Below are positions 39,679-49,399 of a DNA stretch of 64,000 bases, one piece after another (position 1 is the first letter of the stretch; every line of letters starts with the position of its first letter). The notes under the pieces are model-generated. The model was not told the DNA's origin and searched no databases. It saw only the letters and a list, made by a program, of their open reading frames with translations. The DNA is taken from assembly GCA_036013505.1 (NCBI GenBank), contig CP107851.1, forward strand, positions 3,605,501 to 3,669,500, read 5' to 3'. The translations under genes were made by a program, and so were the position numbers. The DNA comes from Streptomyces sp. NBC_00510. GTDB lineage: Bacteria; Actinomycetota; Actinomycetes; Streptomycetales; Streptomycetaceae.

Positions 39679-41316
39679 ATGACTCCACAGGCCGAAGACC
39701 GGGTTCCGGTCCTCATCGTGGGGGGCTCCCTCGTCGGGCTCTCCAGCTCAGTCTTCCTGGGCCGGCTCGGCGTCCGGCACGTCCTCGTCGAGAAGCACCC
39801 GGGTACCTCCATCCACCCCCGTGGCCGCGGCAACAACCTGCGGACCATGGAGCTGTTCCGTACGGCCGGGGCCGAGCCGCTGATCCGGCAGGCCGCCTCC
39901 GTACTCGCCGACAACCACGGCATCCTGCAGGCCGACTCGCTGACCTCGGACAACGCCGAATGGCTGTTCCGGGAGATCGACCCGGGCGGCCGGCTGTCCG
40001 GCATCAGTCCCAGCGGCTGGTGCCTGTGCAGCCAGAACGACCTGGAGCCGGTGCTCCTGGACTTCGCCCGCACGCTCGGCGGCGACCTGCGCTTCAGCAC
40101 CGAGCTGGTGTCGTTCACCCAGGACGACGACGGCGTCACCTGCGAGCTGATGGACCGGGAGACCGGCGACCGCAGCACCGTCAGGACCGACTACCTGGTC
40201 GCGGCCGACGGTCCCCGAAGCCCGGTGCGCAGCGCCCTGGGCATCGGTCACACCGGACGCGGCGACCTCTTCGCCAACATCAGCGCGACCTTCCGCGCCA
40301 AGCGGCTGGCCGACGCGGTGGGCGACCGCTACTTCATCGCGTGCTACCTGACCAATCCGGACGCCGACGGCGTGCTGCTGCCGGTCGACAACCAGGAGAA
40401 CTGGGTCTTCCACGCGCCCTGGCACCCCGAACGGGGCGAGACGCCGGAGGACTTCACCGACCAGCGGCTGGCCGCGCACATCCGCACCGCGGTGGGCGTG
40501 CCGGACCTGGAGATCGAGATCACCGGCCGCGCACCCTGGCGGGCCGCGGAGCGGGTCGCGGACTCCTACGGGCGCGGGCGGGTGCTGCTCGCCGGCGACT
40601 CGTGCCACGAGATGTCCCCCACCGGCGCCTTCGGCTCCAACACCGGCATCCAGGACGCCCACAACCTGGCGTGGAAGCTCGCCGCGGTGACCGGCGGCTG
40701 GGCCGGGCCGGAGCTGCTGGAGACGTACGAGGCCGAGCGCCGCCCGGTCGCCGTGGCCACCAGCGAGCGGGCCTCCGCCCGTTCCGCCGAGCACGCCCAC
40801 CCGGGCTACGCGCCGCCGGCCGGCGGCGGGCCCCAGAAGGGCGTCCTGGTCGTCGCGCTGGGCTACCGCTACCCCGAGGGCGCGTTCCTGGGCGCGGACC
40901 CGGGGCGGCCGGTCGTCCCCGAGGACTTCCGGCCGGTCGCCGAACCCGGTGGCCGTTCCCCGCACGTGTGGGTGACCACCCGGGACGGCGAGCGCCGCTC
41001 CACGCTGGACCTGTACGAGCGCTCCATGGTGCTGCTCACCGGGGACGGACCGAAGGGCACGGCCTGGCACGACGCGGCCCGCACGGTCGCGGAGCGCCTC
41101 GGGGTGCCGCTGGCGGCGTACCGGCTCGGCGAGTCGACGCAGGCCGACCTGGTGCCCGAGGCGGGCACGGACTGGACCGCGGTGCACGGCATGACGCCGA
41201 GCGGCGCGATCCTGGTCCGCCCGGACGGCTTCGTCGCATGGCGGAGCCGCGAGGCCGTGGAGGACCCCGCGGCGACGCTGGACGAGGTCCTCACCTCCGT
41301 GCTGCGGCTCGGCTGA
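39679..41316 (+). CDS. whiE ORFVIII: FAD-dependent aromatic hydroxylase (whiE ORFVIII-like)
   Basis: 545 residues, p-hydroxybenzoate-hydroxylase family. The dinucleotide loop VGGSLVGLSSSVFLGRLG (residues 14-31) has Ser in place of the third-position Gly. The DG motif is VAADGPRSPVRSALG, and the GD motif is GRVLLAGDSCHEMSPTGAFG followed by the family NTGIQDAHNLAWKL. The C-terminal thioredoxin-like domain is present. GGGAG precedes the ATG. It hydroxylates the pigment late in the pathway; deletion of the whiE counterpart changes spore colour. It is divergent from the operon, as in whiE. Confidence 0.94.
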   Translation: MTPQAEDRVPVLIVGGSLVGLSSSVFLGRLGVRHVLVEKHPGTSIHPRGRGNNLRTMELFRTAGAEPLIRQAASVLADNHGILQADSLTSDNAEWLFREIDPGGRLSGISPSGWCLCSQNDLEPVLLDFARTLGGDLRFSTELVSFTQDDDGVTCELMDRETGDRSTVRTDYLVAADGPRSPVRSALGIGHTGRGDLFANISATFRAKRLADAVGDRYFIACYLTNPDADGVLLPVDNQENWVFHAPWHPERGETPEDFTDQRLAAHIRTAVGVPDLEIEITGRAPWRAAERVADSYGRGRVLLAGDSCHEMSPTGAFGSNTGIQDAHNLAWKLAAVTGGWAGPELLETYEAERRPVAVATSERASARSAEHAHPGYAPPAGGGPQKGVLVVALGYRYPEGAFLGADPGRPVVPEDFRPVAEPGGRSPHVWVTTRDGERRSTLDLYERSMVLLTGDGPKGTAWHDAARTVAERLGVPLAAYRLGESTQADLVPEAGTDWTAVHGMTPSGAILVRPDGFVAWRSREAVEDPAATLDEVLTSVLRLG

Positions 41317-41370
41317 GCGTCGCGCCGCAGGCGGCCGAGGAGGCGGCACGGGGGGACGGTTGACCGTGTG

Positions 41371-41413
41371 AACGGCGGCCACCACGCTCACGGGAGCGCC
41401 GGTGGCCGCCGTT
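41371..41413 (+). terminator. Terminator hairpin after the hydroxylase gene
   Basis: A perfect 13-bp stem (AACGGCGGCCACC with GGTGGCCGCCGTT) whose loop contains a further 5-bp stem (CGCTC/GAGCG). It starts 54 nt after the hydroxylase stop. Confidence 0.75.
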
Positions 41414-41480
41414 CCCGTTCGGCGGCGCCCTCGGCCCGGGGCGCCGCCGCCGGAGCTCGACGTCTCCCCCGCCGAACGCG

Positions 41481-41512
41481 GTGCGGTGACCGGCCGGGGC
41501 CGGTCACCGCAC
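41481..41512. terminator. Bidirectional terminator hairpin
   Basis: A perfect 15-bp stem (GTGCGGTGACCGGCC and its complement) with a 2-nt centre, 21 nt beyond the end of the minus-strand ScARP-like gene. It lies between convergent genes and is well placed to stop transcription from both. Confidence 0.75.
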
Positions 41513-41533
41513 CGCACGACGGGAAGGGCGCCG

Positions 41534-42406
41534 TCAGCCCACCGGGCCCTCCCCGCCCTCCACCGATGACCGTGGCACGCCCGGCCGGGCGGCGGGCGGT
41601 GTCGCCTGCTGGACGGCGGGCGGCGCGGACGGACGGACCGCCGGTGACGCACCCGGCCGGGCGGCGGGCGGCGCGGAGGGCCGGCCGGCCGGTGACGCAC
41701 CCGGCTGGGCCGCCGGAGGCACCGACGGGGCGGGGGCGGAGGGTGCGGCGGGGGCAGCGGGCTCCCTCACCCCCGTCCAGTCGGGGGCGGGCCAGCCGCG
41801 CCACGGCGAGTACGCGGGGTTGACCACGCAGCGGGCCGTGAGCTCGGCCTTGGTGGCCTTGTCCACCGGGCAGGCCTTCACGAGGAACTGGCGGGCGATG
41901 CCCCCGGGGAAGACCACGCCGGTACGGGCCGAGCGCAGTTCACGGGTGCCGAGGGTCTCGTCGAGCTCGATGCCGCCGGGGGCGTCGATGTAGTAGTGGT
42001 ACGCGGCCGTCTGCTGCCTGAGGGCCTCGCGGTCGTAGGTGGTGGCCACGAACGGCGAGGGCTGCTCGCGGCGGGCGTAGGCCTGCAGGTCGTACTCGCC
42101 CTCGCCCACGTCCTCGGGACGCAGGCCGTCCTTGAAGACGGTCTCCGGCGGGCGGTCGTCGCCGTGGAAGAGGGCGTTGCAGTTGGAGCGCCAGGTCGGC
42201 TCGTCGGGCCTGATCCGGTCGAGGTCGACGCTGGCGTCCGCGGCGGCGTAGAGCCGGTCGGGGACGACGGGGCACCATTCGGGGACGGCCGGGTCGCGTG
42301 GAAGACCCGGGGCGACGGCCGCGGCGGCCGTGCAGACGGGGAGTGCGAGCACCCCCAGGGAAAGGGCGGCGGCGCAGAGCCGGCGCAGCGTGCGCAGTGC
42401 GATCAT
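41534..42406 (-). CDS. Secreted pierisin/ScARP-fold ADP-ribosyltransferase-like protein with degenerate active site
   Basis: 290 residues. A signal peptide (residues 1-30) precedes an ADP-ribosyltransferase-like domain (45-205) and a Pro/Ala/Ser-rich tail with repeats (215-290). The domain follows the scabin/ScARP/pertussis S1 layout: NALFHGDDRPPETVFKDGL (strand 1), SPFVATTYD (STS loop), YYIDAPGGIELD and VVFPGGIARQFLVKACPV. The catalytic Arg is His81, the STS loop is Ala121-Thr122-Thr123, and the Q-x-E of the ARTT loop is Arg161-Thr162-Gly163. All catalytic residues therefore seem lost, suggesting a pseudoenzyme. The start ATG is at 42406; four cysteines (45, 76, 179, 193) could form disulfides. 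Confidence 0.75.
   Translation of the reverse strand: MIALRTLRRLCAAALSLGVLALPVCTAAAAVAPGLPRDPAVPEWCPVVPDRLYAAADASVDLDRIRPDEPTWRSNCNALFHGDDRPPETVFKDGLRPEDVGEGEYDLQAYARREQPSPFVATTYDREALRQQTAAYHYYIDAPGGIELDETLGTRELRSARTGVVFPGGIARQFLVKACPVDKATKAELTARCVVNPAYSPWRGWPAPDWTGVREPAAPAAPSAPAPSVPPAAQPGASPAGRPSAPPAARPGASPAVRPSAPPAVQQATPPAARPGVPRSSVEGGEGPVG
41560..41740 (-). repeat. Tandem repeat encoding the Pro/Ala-rich tail
   Basis: A unit of about 48 nt encodes PGASPAGRPSAPPAAR-like peptide and is repeated two to three times with decay (SPAGRPSAPPAARPG then SPAVRPSAPPAVQQ). It is likely a flexible wall-spanning or linker tail prone to copy-number change. Confidence 0.6.
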
Positions 42407-42482
42407 ATGCCCACGATCACCCCGGTATCGCCCGGTCGCCGGAATGGTCACCCTTGTCGGCGTGTCCCGCCGGAAGACGAAA

Positions 42483-42524
42483 GAGGCCCCTGCGCATCGT
42501 TGTGGGACGCTGCTGGGGCCTCTC
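42483..42524 (-). terminator. Terminator hairpin downstream of the RsbW-like gene
   Basis: A 9-bp perfect stem, AGAGGCCCC with GGGGCCTCT, and a 24-nt loop. On the minus strand it is followed by TTTCGTCTTCC. A second 8-bp hairpin (GTCGTGGA/TCCACGAC) lies at 42530-42559. The pair sits in a 289-nt gap that otherwise shows no gene. Confidence 0.6.
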
Positions 42525-42695
42525 GATTCGTCGTGGAACCAGGGGGTGTGATCCACGACGCCATGGGACGACCGAGCCCGGGTCATGGGGGTCGTTGCTC
42601 CACAACTATACGAGACATCGCAGCCGAAACCTCACGATGTGGGAGTGAGGTGGGACACTGACCTTGTAAACGCAGGTTAGATGTTCATTTGACGT

Positions 42696-43193
42696 TCAGC
42701 GGTCCATGACCCGCATTTCGAACCAGGTGGTCTTGCCGCGTGGCAGCAGATCCACCCCCCAGCGGTCGGCGAGCTTGTCGATCAGGAAGAGGCCCCGCCC
42801 GCTCACGTCCATCTCGCGCACCGGCATCAGACAGGGCAGCGCCCGCGAGGGATCGCGCACCTCCACCCGGATCCAGCCCCGGCGGCGCAGCATGCGCAGG
42901 CCGAAGGTACGGGCCCCGGTGTGACGCACGGCATTGCCGACGAGTTCGGAGACGAGTAACTCGACGACGTCGTTGAACTGGGGCAGACCCCAGAGCCGGA
43001 GCACCGAACGGCTCAGCCGCCGGGCCGTGGCCGCGGACTCCGGGCGCGAGGAGAGCCGCACCTCGTCCACGGAGGGATTCCCCAACAGATCGAGGGACGT
43101 CGCCGCCAGATCGTCGACCGCCGTGGGCGGCCACCCCGCCGCCGGGACCGTTACCCGCTGCGGCTGCTCAGATGCTCCCTGCTGCCCCGCCAT
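42696..43193 (-). CDS. RsbW/SpoIIAB-like ATP-binding protein (anti-sigma-type serine kinase)
   Basis: 165 residues, GHKL ATPase fold. The N-box is LLVSELVGNAVRHTG, and the G1 box is MDVSGRGLFLIDKLADRWG. The histidine-kinase-like fold without a phosphoacceptor is typical of the many Streptomyces RsbW-like regulators that bind or phosphorylate anti-sigma-factor antagonists. The start MAGQQGASEQ at 43193 is preferred over a longer frame to 43298, but the ribosome site is weak. No sigma factor or antagonist gene is adjacent, so the partner is unknown. Confidence 0.85.
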   Translation of the reverse strand: MAGQQGASEQPQRVTVPAAGWPPTAVDDLAATSLDLLGNPSVDEVRLSSRPESAATARRLSRSVLRLWGLPQFNDVVELLVSELVGNAVRHTGARTFGLRMLRRRGWIRVEVRDPSRALPCLMPVREMDVSGRGLFLIDKLADRWGVDLLPRGKTTWFEMRVMDR

Positions 43194-43372
43194 GCTCTCA
43201 TGATGGCCGTACGCGACGGCGGTTCGGGGCGGATCGGGGGAATTGACGGGGCGGAACGCGTCATTCCGAGTTGCCGTACTGGCATATGTCAAGGGCAATG
43301 ATGGATCTCACACGACCCTTCCCACCTGCGCGAAGGGGGCGCCGACGACGAACGGTCGGCGGATCCGGCGCA

Positions 43373-43412
43373 GGTCGCCTTAAGGTCCTCTTAAGGTCGG
43401 CTTAAGGCGACC
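43373..43412. promoter_or_regulatory. Triple TTAAGG direct repeat within a perfect inverted repeat
   Basis: TTAAGG recurs at 43380, 43391 and 43402, spaced exactly 11 bp as in OmpR/PhoB-type response-regulator sites. The outer copies also form a perfect 12-bp inverted repeat (GGTCGCCTTAAG with CTTAAGGCGACC) around 16 nt. It lies 36 nt after the enoyl-CoA hydratase stop and 180 nt before the RsbW-like start, so it may be an operator for the latter or a terminator for the former. Confidence 0.55.
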
Positions 43413-43447
43413 CGACGGGTGCCGGCTGTCACTCAACCGGGTTGGGT

Positions 43448-44215
43448 CTAGCGGAACTTCGCCTTGCCCGGACCCTCATCGACGAAGCTGCGCATGCCCG
43501 TCGTACGGTCCTCGGTCGCGAACAGGCCTGCGAACAGGTTCCGTTCGATGGTGAGGCCGGTCTCCAGATCGGTCTCGAGACCGGCGTCCACGGCCTCCTT
43601 GGCGGCGCGCAGCGCCAGCGCCGGCCCCCGGGCCAGCCGCTCGGCCCAGGCGCGGGCCTGCGCGTACACCTGCCCGGCCGGGACCACCTTGTCCACCAGG
43701 CCGATGGTGAGCGCCTCGTCGGCCTTGACCATGCGGCCGGTGAAGATGAGGTCCTTCGCCTTGGCGGGACCCACCAGGCGCGACAGCCGCTGCGTGCCGC
43801 CCGCGCCGGGGATGAGGCCGAGCAGGATCTCCGGCTGGCCGAGCTTGGCGTCCTCCGCGGCGACCCGGATGTCGGCGCAGAGCGCGAGTTCGCAGCCGCC
43901 GCCGAGGGCGTAACCGGTCACGGCGGCCACCACCGGCTTGGGGATCCGGGCGACCGCCGTGAAGGAGTCCTGCAGTGCGCGGGACCGCACGGCCATGGCC
44001 TCGTAATCCATGACCTGCATTTCCTTGATGTCCGCGCCCGCCGCGAACACCTTCTCGCCGCCCCAGATCACGACGGCCCGTACGTCCTCGCGCCGGGAGG
44101 CCTCCTCCGCCACCTCGCGGAGCCGGTCCTGGGTCGCGACGTCCAGGGCGTTCATCGGGGGGCGGTCCAGGCGGATGGTGCCGACACCCTCGTCGACCTC
44201 GAGATTAACTGTCAT
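43448..44215 (-). CDS. Enoyl-CoA hydratase/isomerase family protein
   Basis: 255 residues, crotonase fold. The oxyanion hole is formed by AAGADIKEMQVMDYEA (residues about 58-73) and GYALGGGCELALCADIRVA. The hydratase glutamates are both recognisable: one in GGGCELAL (Glu region 1) and one in GQPEILLGLIPGAGGTQRL. The start MTVNLEVDEG at 44215 is preferred over a longer arginine-rich frame. It probably hydrates 2-enoyl-CoA in fatty acid or polyketide precursor metabolism; the exact substrate is unknown. Confidence 0.92.
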   Translation of the reverse strand: MTVNLEVDEGVGTIRLDRPPMNALDVATQDRLREVAEEASRREDVRAVVIWGGEKVFAAGADIKEMQVMDYEAMAVRSRALQDSFTAVARIPKPVVAAVTGYALGGGCELALCADIRVAAEDAKLGQPEILLGLIPGAGGTQRLSRLVGPAKAKDLIFTGRMVKADEALTIGLVDKVVPAGQVYAQARAWAERLARGPALALRAAKEAVDAGLETDLETGLTIERNLFAGLFATEDRTTGMRSFVDEGPGKAKFR

Positions 44216-44273
44216 GGCCGACGAGGGTATCCGTGAACGCCCGTTTACGCTGCGACGTGCCTCACGGGGCGCG

Positions 44274-45515
44274 TCAGGAGGCGGGGGTCCACTGGCTCCA
44301 CGGCAGGTTCCAGCCGTTGAGCCCGTTCCACCACTGCACGGTCTTGTCGTGGGAGTTCTTGACCTGCACGACGTCACCGATCATCGAGTTGTTGTAGAAC
44401 CACGAGGACGGGGTGTCGCCGTTGCCGCCGCGCACGTCCCGCAGGCCCACGCAGCCGTGGCTGACGTTGGCGTTGCCGAAGGTGCCGGACGAGGCCCAGT
44501 AGTTGCCGTGGATGAAGGTGCCCGAGGTGGTCAGGCGCTGGGCGTTGGGCACGTCCTTGATGTCGTACTCACCGCCGAAGCCCACGGTGTCGCCGTTCAT
44601 GCGGGTCACCTTGTACCGCTCGGTGATGACCATCTTGCCGTTGTAGGTCGTCGTGCCGGGCCCGCCCGAGGTGATCGGGATGGTCTTCAGCAGGCTGCCG
44701 TCGCGGTAGACCTTCATCGTGTGCTTGGCGGCGTCGACGATGCTGACCTGGCTGCGGCCGATGGTGTAGTGCACGTCCTTGGACTGGGTGCCGTAGACGC
44801 CCTTCGCGCCCTCGACCCCGTTCAGCCGCAGGGAGAGCGTGATCTTGGTGCCCTTCGCCCAGTACTTCTCGGGACGGAAGTCGACGCGCTGGTCGCCGTA
44901 CCAGTGGCCGACGACGGGGACCGAGGGGTTCGCGGTCACCTCGATCGCGTCCTGGACCGCCTTCTTGTCGGTGATCGCCCGGTTGAACTTGAGCGAGACC
45001 GGCATGCCGACGCCGACCGTCTGGCCGTCCTCGGGGGTGAAGAAGCCGATGAAGGTGTCCTTCGGGGTGACCGTCGTGAAGCTCGCGTGCTTGGCCGACT
45101 CGCGGCCCGCGCCGTCCTTGGCTATCGCGTCCACCGAGTACTCGGTGGAGGTGCCGAGCGTCTCGGTCGGCTCCCAACTGCTGCCGTCGGTGGATATCTT
45201 GCCCTCGACCGGGTCGCCCTTGCCGCTCTTCACCACGACCGAGGTCAGCTTGCCCTTGCCGGCGGTGACCTTGAGGTCCCCCGTCGTGGCCACCTCGTCG
45301 GCCCCGTCCTCGGGCGCGATGGTCACGACGGCCTGCGACTCGGTCGTGTCCCCCTTGCCGCCCTGCGAGGCCGAGGCACCGGGCCTGGCCTTGTCGCCGC
45401 CCTTGCTGTCGCCGCTGGCGCTGCCCCCGCACGCGCTGACCAGGAGCAGCATCGCCCCTACCGCGAGGGCCAAGGTGGTCCGCCTTGCGCCCGGCGCGCC
45501 CTGTATCGCCTTCAA
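44274..45515 (-). CDS. L,D-transpeptidase lipoprotein 1
   Basis: 413 residues from TTG at 45515, with GGGGAG eight nt upstream. The lipobox LLVSAC has Cys29. Next come a Gly/Lys/Asp-rich linker and two immunoglobulin-like domains (VVTIAPEDGADEVATTG and FIGFFTPEDGQTVGVGMPV are their openings), then a YkuD catalytic domain. The catalytic Cys355 is in NVSHGCVGLRDVRG, with the family His in GTFIHGNYW. It forms 3-3 crosslinks in peptidoglycan outside the membrane. A C-terminal Trp-rich tail (WWNGLNGWNLPWSQW) is typical. Its paralogue lies immediately upstream. Confidence 0.94.
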   Translation of the reverse strand: MKAIQGAPGARRTTLALAVGAMLLLVSACGGSASGDSKGGDKARPGASASQGGKGDTTESQAVVTIAPEDGADEVATTGDLKVTAGKGKLTSVVVKSGKGDPVEGKISTDGSSWEPTETLGTSTEYSVDAIAKDGAGRESAKHASFTTVTPKDTFIGFFTPEDGQTVGVGMPVSLKFNRAITDKKAVQDAIEVTANPSVPVVGHWYGDQRVDFRPEKYWAKGTKITLSLRLNGVEGAKGVYGTQSKDVHYTIGRSQVSIVDAAKHTMKVYRDGSLLKTIPITSGGPGTTTYNGKMVITERYKVTRMNGDTVGFGGEYDIKDVPNAQRLTTSGTFIHGNYWASSGTFGNANVSHGCVGLRDVRGGNGDTPSSWFYNNSMIGDVVQVKNSHDKTVQWWNGLNGWNLPWSQWTPAS

Positions 45516-45654
45516 CTCACGTCTCCCCAAAACCGGCCCGTGGCCCCGTGGCCCAAGGGTGAGTCCCCCTCACCTAGCGCTTAGAGAACCACACGGAACC
45601 GGTGTTGTGGATCCCGGTATTGTCACCGTTCCGTCCCAGTCGCGGGGCCCGGCC

Positions 45655-46860
45655 TCAGCCGCCGGCCGCCCACTGCTCCCAGGCCATGTTCCAGCCGCCC
45701 AGGCCGTTGTCGGGAGCGACGGTGCGGTCGTGGGAGTTGACGACGGTGACGAGGTCGCCGACGAGCGAGTGCGCGAAGAACCAGCCCGCCGGGGTGGCCG
45801 TCCCGCCGCCCTTCACGTCGAGCAGGCCGACGCAGCCGTGGCTGGTGTTGGCCGCGCCGAAGGTGCCGGGGGTGGCCCAGTAACTGCCGTGCACGAAGGT
45901 GCCGGAGCGGGTGAGCCGCATGGCGTGCGGGACGTCGGGGATGTCGTACTCGCCGCCGAAGCCCACCGTGTCCCCGTTCATCCGGGTCAACCGGAGCTTC
46001 TCGGAGATGACCATCACGCCGTTGTACGTCGGGTTGGACGGGGCGCCCGCCGAGATCGGCAGGACGCGCGTGACCTGCCCGCCGCGTCGCACCGTCAGGG
46101 TGTGCGCGGCGGCGTCGACGGTGCTGGTCTGGTCCCGGCCGATGTCGAAGGTGACGTCCTTGGACTGCACCCCGTAGACCCCGGGGCCGGTCTCCACGTC
46201 GAGCAGTCGCAGCGAGAGCGTCACCTTCGTGCCGGGGACCCAGCGCTCGCGGGGGCGGAAGTCGAGGCGCCGGTCGCCGAACCAGTGCGGGGCGATCTCC
46301 ACGGCGGGCGAGGAGGCGACGCGGACGGCGCGCTCGACGGCGGCGCGGTCGGCGACCGGCCGGTTGAAGTCCAGGGAGACGATCATGCCCGTGCCGACGG
46401 TCTGCCCGTCCTCGGGGGTGAAGTAGCCGATGAGGGTGTTCTGGGGGACGAGGGTGGTGAACACCGCGTGCTTGGCGGCGCGCCGGCCCCCCGTGTCCTC
46501 GGCGACGGCGTCCACCGTGTACTTCTCCGACAGCGACAGCCTGGACCGGGCGTGCCAGCGGGAGCGGTCGGCGGTGAACACGCCCTCGACCACCTCCCCC
46601 TCCCCGTCCTCGACGTGCACGGAGGTGAGGAGGCCGTCCTCGGCCTCGACCGTCAGCGGGTCGTCCGCCTCCACGTCACGGGCGCCGTCCCCCGGAGTGA
46701 TCCTGATCCTCGCCTCGGACACCTTCGGGGTGTCGTCGGCCACCGCACCGCTGTCCGCCGGCCCGAACCCGAGCCCGCACGCCGTCAGCATCCCCGCCAG
46801 CCACATGGCGGTGGCAAGCCCCGCCCCCGCGCGCAGAGCGCGCCGCACCGCAGTCGTCAC
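45655..46860 (-). CDS. L,D-transpeptidase lipoprotein 2
   Basis: 401 residues with a GTG start. The lipobox MLTAC has Cys28. It has the same plan as its neighbour: two Ig-like domains (RIRITPGDGARDVEADD and LIGYFTPEDGQTVGTGM) and a YkuD domain with Cys343 in TSHGCVGLLDVKG and the His in GTFVHGSYW. The C-terminal tail is WNMAWEQWAAGG. The two genes are tandem duplicates separated by 139 nt containing an inverted repeat (GGTGAG/CTCACC on the minus strand), which may give the second copy its own promoter. Confidence 0.94.
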   Translation of the reverse strand: MTTAVRRALRAGAGLATAMWLAGMLTACGLGFGPADSGAVADDTPKVSEARIRITPGDGARDVEADDPLTVEAEDGLLTSVHVEDGEGEVVEGVFTADRSRWHARSRLSLSEKYTVDAVAEDTGGRRAAKHAVFTTLVPQNTLIGYFTPEDGQTVGTGMIVSLDFNRPVADRAAVERAVRVASSPAVEIAPHWFGDRRLDFRPRERWVPGTKVTLSLRLLDVETGPGVYGVQSKDVTFDIGRDQTSTVDAAAHTLTVRRGGQVTRVLPISAGAPSNPTYNGVMVISEKLRLTRMNGDTVGFGGEYDIPDVPHAMRLTRSGTFVHGSYWATPGTFGAANTSHGCVGLLDVKGGGTATPAGWFFAHSLVGDLVTVVNSHDRTVAPDNGLGGWNMAWEQWAAGG

Positions 46861-47053
46861 GCTCGGTCAACGACCGGACGGCCCCGGGGAAACGTCTCCG
46901 ACGCGTCCGATCGATCACGCGTGTGACGCCGCAGGGTGAACGGGAAGGTAAAGCGGGAGGGCGCGACGCGCGCGCGGAGGGACACCGCGCCGCGCACGGG
47001 CACGGCCGGCGCCGGCCGGGTCCGGCGTCCCCCGAGCCGCAGGAGGCGAGCAC

Positions 47054-49336
<2,283 letters not shown>

Positions 49337-49360
49337 GGGACGAGACGCGGCGGCAAAGGT

Positions 49361-49388
49361 GTGGACTCGGCCAATTGGTCCAGTCCAC
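49361..49388. promoter_or_regulatory. 28-bp palindromic operator before the MFS gene
   Basis: GTGGACT and AGTCCAC arms flank a central CCAATTGG; 12 of 14 base pairs are symmetric. The right half (ATTGGTCCAGTCCACA) resembles the DasR-type GntR site consensus (ACTGGTCTAGACCA form). It lies 12 nt before the preferred MFS start. I infer a GntR-like repressor site. Confidence 0.6.
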
Positions 49389-49399
49389 ACTGGTCGTCC

